Of a stretch of 64,000 bases of DNA, positions 8,677-16,346 are shown in pieces. Source of the stretch: CAVQMC01 sp963713505 (GTDB taxonomy: Bacteria > Bacteroidota > Ignavibacteria > Ignavibacteriales > Ignavibacteriaceae). The position numbers were made by a program, and so were the translations under genes. The notes below the pieces were generated by a model that saw only the letters and a list, made by a program, of their open reading frames with translations, searched no databases and was not told the origin of the DNA. The stretch spans positions 62,001-126,000 of the forward strand of contig CAVQMC010000027.1 in NCBI GenBank assembly GCA_963713505.1, written 5' to 3'. Position 1 is the stretch's first letter. Each line of letters opens with the position of its first letter.

Positions 8677-10684
8677 TTGAAAAAAATTTTACTTGTGTTA
8701 TTGGTATATGGTTTTATATTTCAATCTCAAGCTTATGATAAGTTATCGTTAGTTGAGAGATATACAAATTGTTCATGCGGTCCATGCGCTACATTAAATA
8801 ATGCATGGTATAATGCAGTTACTGCAGACTTAGTTGCCAACAGGGAAATGACTCACATTGTATATAATGTAAACTGGCCTGGTCCGGAAGACCCAATGTA
8901 CATTTTGAACGCCACGGACAACAGCACAAGGTGGGGATATTATGGTGTAAATTCTGTTCCATGGATTGATGTAAACGGAGTAACCATTGCTACAAGCCAA
9001 TCAGCATTCACAAACGCCGTAAATAGTGGAAATGCAGAATATTCTCCTTTTAAAATTATTTTAATCCCGGAAAAATTTTCTAACAACGTAATTAATGTTC
9101 ACGTGGTAATTATAAGAGACCCTAGTGATGTTACCACATTTTCTGATACAAAATTGCAGGTAGCCATAACCGAAAAAACGGTTGAAAGAACTTGTCTTAC
9201 CTGCTGCACTAATGGCGAGACTGAGTATTATAGTATTTGTAGAAAAATGCTTCCGGATGGAGAAGGAACCGATTTCGAAGCTCCTGCCCCGGGAGATTCT
9301 TTGGAATTTGATTTTCAGTATATACCCGATCAAAATTTTCTTGATCAGGTTAATATGGATAGTTTAAGGGTAGTTGCTTTTATTCAAAACGACAATACAA
9401 AAGAAGTTTACCAATCTACTATGACTGATGTTCTAAATTCAAACAATGTAGATGCTGCTTTTGATGCAGTTGAAAATTTAGGCGTTTATCCTTTCACGGT
9501 TCAATTTAATGATTATTCTACAGCAACAGATTCAACAACAATAACTTCCTGGGCCTGGGATTTTAACAACGATGGTAATATAGATTCAAACGATCCCAAT
9601 CCGACATGGACATATAACAATGCTCAAACTTATACGGTCTCATTAACGGTAAGTGACGGAATTCATCAGCATACCAGAACTTTAAGTAATTATATAACAA
9701 TAATAGGAACAAGTTCGAATACGCTTGTTGTTAACGGAATTGAATATGCAACATACCCTAGTGAGATGGAAAGTTTTTATAGTTCATCTGCATGTTTTGG
9801 AAATCATCAAGTGGACGTTTGGGATCTTTTCGGAGACCAGGGATTTAACTATTCTTCTAATTCAAATATTAAGCAGGTCGATCTATTTAAAAGGAATATT
9901 CCAGATTTAGTATTAAGCCACTATAATAAGGTGGTTTGGATTGGAAACAATTATGATGGCGATATAACATATTACGATCCATGCTCAGGTACTTCAATAT
10001 ATTCGCAGCGGAGGTAACTTTTTGCTTGCCACAAGACAGGGTGCTGATTTTTTTAATGATAGTTTAAAAGCATACTGTGGAATTACATCAATCTCAGGAC
10101 TGCTAGGGGTGACGCAATTAATATCACTGGATGACAGTTTGGTTAATATGAATTCTGTAGGAGATAATTCTCGAAACCAATTTGTGCTTTTAGATTCTGC
10201 TTCATTGGCTGTTCCTATTTTTGATTATGATACTTCCAATGCATGGATCGCCGGATTTAGGATAAAAAAAGAAAACCAGGGAGCCTTTATTTATATTGCC
10301 GGAAGACCTTATAGATATGATAACAGTTCTTCTTATCAAAACTATAATTATATAATAAATAATTGGATGAACTTTATTCCAACCTCCGTTCAACAAAATA
10401 ATGGTAATTCTTTTTCAGTAATTAATTTTAATTTATCTCAGAACTATCCTAATCCTTTCAATCCTTCTACCATAATCGAATATAATATTGAAAAGCCAGG
10501 ATTAGTTAAATTAAAAATATTCGACATATTGGGAAGAGAAGTTAAAACACTTGTCAATCAAAGCCAAACAGCAGGAAAGCATTCTGTTAAATTCAATGCA
10601 TCTGAATTACCAAGCGGAATTTACTTCTATAGACTTGAAGCAAATAATAATGTTCAAACAAGAAAAATGATTTTGGAGAAATAA
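8677..10684 (+). CDS. Secreted Omp28-like / PKD / amidotransferase-like protein with T9SS tail, one frameshift
   Basis: Two reading frames join into one protein of about 668 residues. TTG 8677 follows GAAGAGGT. The first part has a signal peptide (1-19), the thioredoxin-like site YTNCSCGPC (Cys32, Cys34, Cys37), the NGETEYYSICRKMLP block shared with the 4372 lipoprotein, and a PKD domain (about 260-345, WAWDFNNDG). The next module (from about 348) is cut: the frame stops at 10015-10017, but the +1 frame continues LQYIRSGGNFLLATRQG and runs to a normal T9SS tail (LSQNYPNPFNPSTII). Removing one G at 9988/9989 restores the frame. The module is the same Rossmann-like one seen at 1069 and 5580. 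Sequence error or a real mutation are both possible. Confidence 0.75.
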
Positions 10685-11196
10685 TGAAAAAAACTGTTCT
10701 TGTATTTGCGGCGCTTATCTTTTTTATAACAACAAATATGTTTGCTCAAAATAGTGAACAAAGCGAAGGACGTGAAGCTCCTAATTTTAAGCTGCAGAAT
10801 TTAAACGGCAATTATGTTGAGTTAAAAGATTTTGTTGGAAAAGGACCGGTTCTTTTAAGTTTTTGGGCAACATGGTGTAAGCCTTGTTTAGAAGAATTAA
10901 GTGAGTATAAAAAATTGTATAAAGAATATGAGTCGAAAGGTTTAAAAATCTTAGCGATTTCCACTGATAATGAAAAAACCGTTGCCAAAGTTAAACCGTT
11001 TGTTCGGACAAAGGGATTTCCATTTATTATTTTATTAGATACTAATTCAGATGTGGCGCGACAGTATTATGCAAATCCTATTCCTTACACTGTATTAATA
11101 GATAACGAAGGAAAAATAGTTTATTCTCATTTAGGATATATGAGAGGTGATGAATTAAAAGTTAAAGCTGAATTGGAGAATCTTTTAAAGAAATAA
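10684..11196 (+). CDS. TlpA/ResA-type thiol-disulfide oxidoreductase
   Basis: A 170-residue exported thioredoxin. Its ATG overlaps the stop of the preceding gene (TAATG at 10682-10686), so translation is probably coupled. A signal peptide (1-21, ending MFAQ) is followed by EAPNFKLQNLNG, the AhpC/TSA-type entry strand, then WATWCKPC with Cys65 and Cys68, the LAISTDN strand and the cis-Pro in NPIPYTVLID (Pro134). These are all hallmarks of the TlpA/ResA family, which reduces disulfides outside the cytoplasm, often in cytochrome c assembly. Here the coupling to an Omp28-like protein suggests it supplies or takes electrons from those cysteines; this is inference. Confidence 0.9.
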   Translation: MKKTVLVFAALIFFITTNMFAQNSEQSEGREAPNFKLQNLNGNYVELKDFVGKGPVLLSFWATWCKPCLEELSEYKKLYKEYESKGLKILAISTDNEKTVAKVKPFVRTKGFPFIILLDTNSDVARQYYANPIPYTVLIDNEGKIVYSHLGYMRGDELKVKAELENLLKK

Positions 11197-11234
11197 ATTT
11201 TTAATTCTTACTATCATATTTATAAGTGGGATTT

Positions 11235-12782
11235 ATGAAAAAATTATATTTACTCTTTTTTATTGGTTTTTTATTTTTTCAAACAAATATTTATTCTCAA
11301 GGTAATACATCCGGTAATAGATTTTATTTACCGGATGGCCTTGGGCTTTCTAATCAATTAAAATATTCTTACGACCAAAACCTTAAACAGGAAATCTTTG
11401 AAGACTGGCTGAATGTTGATTATATAAAAGGAATTTTTTCAGCAGGCATAAGATTTGAAACCTTCCAGCCCAACGATCCGAATCCTGCAATAAGCCGGGG
11501 TAAAAACAGATATGCAGATATAGCCTATAAATATTTTAAAGTTAATATCGGCGATGCCCGGGAAGGTGCCGAATTAACCGTTGGAAATTTTTATGAATTA
11601 TTCGGAAGAGGACTTGTTCTAAAAAGTTATGAAGATAGAAATATAAGAGTAGATAATAATCTTTTGGGTGTTAAAATTGTAGGCAACTATGCAAACTTTG
11701 TTTTAACGGGTTTAACCGGGATGCCGGCAAATTCAGATAATAACAGAACAGATATTTTACATGCGGTAGATTTAGAGTATGATGGATTAAATTTTCTAAA
11801 ACTCGGCGGCTCTTTCGCGTCCAATCAGCCTGATGTTGAGGGAGTTGCAAGAACCCGTTTAGCTTCGGTTAGAGTTGAACCTAGTTTTTGGAACGTTGAT
11901 ATATACAGCGAATATACAATCAAACAGAATGATGATATTAAAGATAAAATATTTAACGGCTCAAAATCTATCGCCGGTAGAGGATTTTACGGAAATTTAA
12001 ATCTTTATGTAGACAAATTGGCTTTTACCGGTGAATACAAATATTATGATAATATAAGTTTTAGGTCGAATGACAATACAGTTGATTATAATACTCCTCC
12101 CGCTGTAAGAAAAGAGTACTCGTATATATTAATGAACAGGCATCCTTCTCCGCTTAATGCAGACAACGAACAGGGATATGAATTTCAATTAGATTATAAT
12201 CTAAGCGATGAAACTTATTTTTCTGCAAATTACGGAGAGACAAAAACTCTTCCTCCGAGTTCTTATTATCAAATGGTAAACAAACTTAATATTGCCGTAA
12301 GAACACAACTGCAGGAAACATACATTCAGGCAACTCATGAATGGAGTGATCATCTTACAACTATTGCTGCTTTAGGTTATAATAAAGAATTAGATACCGA
12401 CACTAAAAATATTACTCCGATTCTGGAAAATAGATTTTATTTCGGTGATGTGAATACAATTAATCTTACGTTAGAACATCAGCAATCCAAAAACAACATT
12501 ACTCAAGAAGAATATTTTGATGATGTAGTAACTTTAGAATATCTAAGATCCCCAAACTTTAGTGTCTCGGTTGTTAGCGAAATGCAGACAAGAGAACCTG
12601 AGGCTGGTAGAAAAGTCAGGAAGTTTTGGAATTTTATTCAGTTCGGCTACAAAATTGGATATCACACAGACCTTACGTTACTTATAGGGTCAAGACAAGC
12701 CGGTAATATTTGTATTGGAGGGGTTTGCAGATATGAACCTGAATTCAGCGGAGTTGAATTAAAAATGATGACTAGGTTATAA
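11235..12782 (+). CDS. Outer-membrane beta-barrel protein, DUF6029-like
   Basis: A 515-residue protein starting at ATG 11235 (MKKLYLLFFIGFLF); an in-frame GTG at 11226 would only add three residues before the signal peptide. After the signal (1-23) the chain is made of alternating hydrophobic and polar strands of 8-12 residues, ends in an aromatic-rich strand pattern, and contains GRGLVLKSYEDRNIRVDNN. This arrangement resembles DUF6029 barrels of Bacteroidota, but I cannot run the family search. It follows the TlpA-like gene by 38 bases and is probably in the same operon. A late CIGGVC segment adds a Cys pair in a predicted loop. Function unknown; a channel or a partner of the redox proteins is possible. 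Confidence 0.65.
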   Translation: MKKLYLLFFIGFLFFQTNIYSQGNTSGNRFYLPDGLGLSNQLKYSYDQNLKQEIFEDWLNVDYIKGIFSAGIRFETFQPNDPNPAISRGKNRYADIAYKYFKVNIGDAREGAELTVGNFYELFGRGLVLKSYEDRNIRVDNNLLGVKIVGNYANFVLTGLTGMPANSDNNRTDILHAVDLEYDGLNFLKLGGSFASNQPDVEGVARTRLASVRVEPSFWNVDIYSEYTIKQNDDIKDKIFNGSKSIAGRGFYGNLNLYVDKLAFTGEYKYYDNISFRSNDNTVDYNTPPAVRKEYSYILMNRHPSPLNADNEQGYEFQLDYNLSDETYFSANYGETKTLPPSSYYQMVNKLNIAVRTQLQETYIQATHEWSDHLTTIAALGYNKELDTDTKNITPILENRFYFGDVNTINLTLEHQQSKNNITQEEYFDDVVTLEYLRSPNFSVSVVSEMQTREPEAGRKVRKFWNFIQFGYKIGYHTDLTLLIGSRQAGNICIGGVCRYEPEFSGVELKMMTRL

Positions 12783-12939
12783 TAGAAAATATTTAATTTA
12801 GGGTTAAAATATCTTAATGAATAAGAAAATTCTTTCCCTTGATTATAAACTATTTTTCTATTTAATACTTAAGTGAAATAATTATCATTATTAATAATGT
12901 TTATTTGAAATCAGAATAATTATTACGATTAAGAAAATT

Positions 12940-14922
12940 ATGCAGGATAAATTAAAGAAAAATATTTTCAGAGCGGCGCTTATATTAATTCCGGTTACCA
13001 TTATTTTATTATTAGAAATTATTTTAAGAATAACGGGCTACGATGATGAATTAAATTATGTTTCTCAAATAGAAAGAAACGGTAAAAACTATTATACTAT
13101 GAATCAATTGGTGGGAAAAAGGTACTTTGGTAAAGACAGACTATACTATAGAAAAGGCGCACATGATTATTTTGAAGTAAATAAACAGCCTAATACAATT
13201 CGTATTTTTTGTTTAGGCGCCTCAACTATGGCCGGCTTTCCTTACGAATATAATGCAATTCCTTCCGAATTTTTAAGAGAAAGACTTGCAAAGGCTTTTC
13301 CTCAAAAAAATATTGAGGTTATTAATACTGCAATTGCCGCAACAAATAGTTTTACCGTTCTTCAGTTTGAAAAACAATTGATTGATTATAAACCTGATTT
13401 GTTTATTGTCTATATGGGACAAAATGAATTTTACGGTGTTTACGGCGTCGGTTCTACTATATCGATTGGAAAAAGCCGATGGCTTATAAAAACATATTTA
13501 TGGTTAAGTCAGTTTAAAACCTTTTTGCTGGTTAAAGATGCCGTTAATACTTTGACTGGCTTTTTCAAAAAAGAAAAGCCGGAAAAAGATAAGATATTGA
13601 TGGAGCAAATGGCCGAGAATAATTCTATTGGCATAAATAGTCCGGATTATAATACAGCTGTAAATACTTTTAAAGAAAACTATAAAGAAGTTGTGGAAAT
13701 CGCCAAAGACAATAACATCCCGATTATTATATCTACTTTGGTTATAAACAAAGGGGATTTGAAACCGTTTGTTTCTATTCATTCTAAAAACGTAACTGAT
13801 TCATTAAAAAAAGAATGGGAAACCCATTATAATTTAGGTGTAGAAAACATGAAGAATGAGAGTTATCAGAATGCTGCCGAAGATTTTGATAAAGCAATTA
13901 ATATAGATTCTCTGCCAGCCAAAGTGCACTATGAATTAGGTAAATGTTATGAAAGTTTAGGCGATTACAATAAAGCTTTGAAGCAGTTAACAACTTCTGC
14001 TGATTTGGACGGTCTTCGTTTTAGAGCTCCATCTGAATTCAATAATATTATTAGAAAATTATCTAGTGAATTAAATGTTCCCCTGGCTGATGTTCAAAAA
14101 AATTTTCAAGATGATTCGGAACATGGAATTGTTGGAAATAACTTACTTGTTGATCATGTGCATCCTAATGTAAAAGGTTATTTTTTAATGGCAGAATCCT
14201 GGTTTAATACAATTCAAAAAGATAAACAGCTTGGATTAGACCCTGTTTTAACAGAAAGTGATAGTTCATTGTGGAATGAAGCCCCGGTAACTTATTTGGA
14301 TAGCTTGATTGGAGAATTAAAAATCCGGGAGCTTAAAAACAGACCTCCATTTCAAAAAGAAGATAAAGGGCTTGATTTCGTTCCCGAAAGCTATGCAGAA
14401 AACATTGCTTATCAGTATACCGTTATACACAGATTTTCATGGGGAAACGCGCATTTGGAAATGGCCAAACAATATTTTAATAAACATGATTATTCCAGAG
14501 CGATCAGAGAGTTTAAAGCTATATTATTAATTGATGATAAAAATCCCGAAATTCTAAAATTAACCGGAGATATGTATTTTTATAAAAAGCAGTTCTTTAA
14601 AGCAGAATCCTACTATCAAACTGCATTTACAATCAGCAATAATTCAATTGTAGAATACAAGTTGGGAATAACGGAAAATCAAATAGGCAAGTTTAATTCC
14701 GCAATAAATTATTTAAACGATTGCCTTGAGCGTAATAATAATAGTGTCCAGAAATTTAATCCGGAAGAGAAAAAAGATATTTATTATAACTTAGCCATAG
14801 CGTATTTTAATAATAGAGACTTTAATAATGCAAAAAGGAACATAGATTTAGTGTTGAAGATTGATCCGCAAAATAAAGATGCAGAAAAAATGTTGGTAAT
14901 GATAAATAAATATAAAGATTGA
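12940..14922 (+). CDS. Membrane-anchored SGNH/GDSL hydrolase with TPR repeats
   Basis: A 660-residue protein. One membrane segment (about 10-28) anchors it, with the rest outside the cytoplasm. The SGNH blocks are visible: FCLGASTMAG gives the nucleophile Ser95, YMGQNEF gives Asn162, and DHVHPNVKGY gives Asp405 and His408. TPR units sit inside the hydrolase domain between Asn162 and Asp405 (about 285-345) and again at the C-terminus (about 505-655). Related SGNH-TPR proteins work on acyl groups of cell-envelope polymers, but the substrate here is unknown. No strong ribosome site. Single gene, with long spacers on both sides. The insertion of TPRs between catalytic blocks is notable. Confidence 0.82.
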   Translation: MQDKLKKNIFRAALILIPVTIILLLEIILRITGYDDELNYVSQIERNGKNYYTMNQLVGKRYFGKDRLYYRKGAHDYFEVNKQPNTIRIFCLGASTMAGFPYEYNAIPSEFLRERLAKAFPQKNIEVINTAIAATNSFTVLQFEKQLIDYKPDLFIVYMGQNEFYGVYGVGSTISIGKSRWLIKTYLWLSQFKTFLLVKDAVNTLTGFFKKEKPEKDKILMEQMAENNSIGINSPDYNTAVNTFKENYKEVVEIAKDNNIPIIISTLVINKGDLKPFVSIHSKNVTDSLKKEWETHYNLGVENMKNESYQNAAEDFDKAINIDSLPAKVHYELGKCYESLGDYNKALKQLTTSADLDGLRFRAPSEFNNIIRKLSSELNVPLADVQKNFQDDSEHGIVGNNLLVDHVHPNVKGYFLMAESWFNTIQKDKQLGLDPVLTESDSSLWNEAPVTYLDSLIGELKIRELKNRPPFQKEDKGLDFVPESYAENIAYQYTVIHRFSWGNAHLEMAKQYFNKHDYSRAIREFKAILLIDDKNPEILKLTGDMYFYKKQFFKAESYYQTAFTISNNSIVEYKLGITENQIGKFNSAINYLNDCLERNNNSVQKFNPEEKKDIYYNLAIAYFNNRDFNNAKRNIDLVLKIDPQNKDAEKMLVMINKYKD

Positions 14923-15195
14923 AATTTGTTTTTGACAAAAACAAATAATTAACAGAAATTAATTAAATTTAATATAATTGTGATTTTAGTGCCAAGAACA
15001 GATTTTAATATTGCTTAAAATAAAATGTTCAATTATTTTGAAAAAAGTAAAAAAATGATGCGTTTTTTAATTTTTTTGTATAAATTGAGTAATGGCAAAG
15101 AATTTAATAATTTAAATTTAGTTATTGACTTTAAATGTGAAATTTTCGACGTTATTATTTGATATGTTAAATTTTAGTTAATTTTTAATAAAAAT
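14923..15195. other. Spacer with AT-only palindrome and possible promoter before the structured leader
   Basis: No ORF is visible. TTTGTTTTT (14925-14933) and AAAAACAAA (14937-14945) form a perfect nine-base palindrome starting just after the stop codon; it may end the SGNH transcript, though no T run follows. TTGAC at 15125-15129 and TTATTATTTG at 15152-15161 loosely resemble the -33 and -7 boxes of Bacteroidota promoters, and would start transcription about 30 bases before the leader RNA. This promoter guess is weak. Confidence 0.35.
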
Positions 15196-15334
15196 GGAGT
15201 CAGCCTAGAGAAACAACCTTTACCATGGAAATACAAAGACCGGATTTTCTTGATATGTATTTCAAACATCAATAAATTTTTGGTCTAATACCTCACCGTG
15301 GTAATAGTTGCCTACTATTATATATAGGCTCTCC
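15196..15334 (+). ncRNA. Candidate structured leader RNA with pseudoknot
   Basis: Four helices fit by eye. P1: GGAG (15196-15199) with CTCC (15331-15334), then, past a two-base bulge, AGCCTA (15202-15207) with TAGGCT (15325-15330). P2: CAAC (15214-15217) with GTTG (15307-15310), then TTACCATGG (15220-15228) with CCGTGGTAA (15296-15304), including one G-U pair. P3: GAAATACA (15228-15235) with TGTATTTC (15256-15263). Pseudoknot: AGACC (15237-15241) in the P3 loop with GGTCT (15282-15286). There is no long ORF and it lies upstream of a DUF4397-TonB operon. I recognise no Rfam family. A riboswitch-like or protein-binding leader is inferred; covariation in relatives is needed to be sure. Confidence 0.55.
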
Positions 15335-15393
15335 TAATTCTAAATTAAAAGTGAAAGCAATAACATAGTGCAATTTTAATTTCTTTAATTAAA

Positions 15394-15531
15394 GCATATG
15401 TCAATTGTTTTTTAATTGCTAACTCAGTTCAAGGAGAGAGAGAATGAAACGAGTGCTACTGAATTATTTCTATTTTCGATTCCATCCTTTTAATTATTCC
15501 AATCAATTAAAAAAGAATTAGCGACATATGC
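15394..15531. repeat. Perfect nine-base inverted repeat enclosing a small ORF
   Basis: GCATATGTC (15394-15402) and GACATATGC (15523-15531) are exact reverse complements, with related TTTAATTAAA-like flanks outside them. The arms enclose a 25-codon ORF and its ribosome site, so in RNA the ORF would sit in a large loop. This could also be two protein-binding half sites. Confidence 0.5.
15444..15521 (+). CDS. Small ORF (25 codons) in the leader of the DUF4397-TonB operon
   Basis: ATG 15444 follows AAGGAGAGAGAG at 15431-15442, one of the strongest ribosome sites in the window. The peptide is MKRVLLNYFYFRFHPFNYS followed by NQLKKN: basic ends and an aromatic-rich middle. It ends 80 bases before the DUF4397 gene and lies between the arms of an inverted repeat. 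It could be a leader peptide whose translation controls the downstream operon, or a short membrane-active peptide. No homology can be judged at this length. Confidence 0.4.
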   Translation: MKRVLLNYFYFRFHPFNYSNQLKKN

Positions 15532-15601
15532 CCGTATTTAATTATATAATTAATGAAAAGCATCTCTACTACATAAAATTAATTATTCTAAAGGAGGTAA
15601 T

Positions 15602-16315
15602 ATGAGAAAAGCTGATAAGAAAAAGTTACTTATAGTAATGGGTATCAGCTTGATAATGTTCATGGCTGGTTGCGTTGATACTAGTGTTCAACCTATCCCG
15701 AGCAGCATTACTTATCATAGCCAGTTAAATTTTGTAAATCTGGCTACAGTTCAAGGAGCTGCTACTCTTAGTTTGAATGGTCAGTCGCTAGGCTCTGTTG
15801 ATGTTGGCAATAGCGCACCATCAGCTTTTATGCAAGTCATTGCTGGAAGTAAAACGCTTACTGCAAATTTTGCAAGCGGAACTCAATCATATAATTTTAC
15901 CGCCGACACAGATTATAAGATTAGAATATTCTTAGTCGGTGATTCCACAACTACAAGTGTTGTAAAAAGTGCCGAAAGGTATATTTGGCAAACTCCTGGA
16001 TCGGAAGAAGGTAAAACATTATTTCCTTCAGATACTGGCTGGGTTGCCTTTTTCAACGGCTCTCCAGATGCTGTGTTAAATCAAGTTCAAGTAACCGGTG
16101 GCGGTGTAGATACTACTGTTGACCTAGGTGGTTTGGCAATGGGACAAGGTGCACCCTATATGAAATTTAAAGCCGGCACATATCAATTTGATGTTACTTA
16201 TAATGATACTTTAAGTACAACATTTTCACAGGATTTAAGCTCAAAGGGTAAATACACAACAGCAATATATGATTATGCAGCTAATCTCAAATCTAAAGTG
16301 TTCACTGATGATTAG
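15602..16315 (+). CDS. DUF4397-domain lipoprotein
   Basis: A 237-residue lipoprotein. ATG 15602 follows AAAGGAGGTAAT. The signal ends FMAGC, so Cys24 is lipidated. The mature part has the DUF4397 pattern twice: LNFVNLATVQGAATLSLNG with YKIRIFLVGD, and WVAFFNGSPDAVLNQVQV with YTTAIYD. DUF4397 proteins are surface or periplasmic sandwich-fold proteins of unknown function. It is the first gene of a likely four-gene operon (31 bases to the TonB receptor), so it may act as a surface partner of that receptor, in the way SusD-like lipoproteins do for SusC; this is only an analogy. Expression may depend on the structured leader upstream. Confidence 0.82.
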   Translation: MRKADKKKLLIVMGISLIMFMAGCVDTSVQPIPSSITYHSQLNFVNLATVQGAATLSLNGQSLGSVDVGNSAPSAFMQVIAGSKTLTANFASGTQSYNFTADTDYKIRIFLVGDSTTTSVVKSAERYIWQTPGSEEGKTLFPSDTGWVAFFNGSPDAVLNQVQVTGGGVDTTVDLGGLAMGQGAPYMKFKAGTYQFDVTYNDTLSTTFSQDLSSKGKYTTAIYDYAANLKSKVFTDD

Positions 16316-16346
16316 AAAAAAGTTTAAAAATAACGGAGGAAATAAC

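Noticed and set aside
15196..15210. GAGTCAG near the leader start resembles part of the cobalamin riboswitch
   Set aside because: The GCCACTG and other B12-box parts are absent and the helices found do not fit that family.
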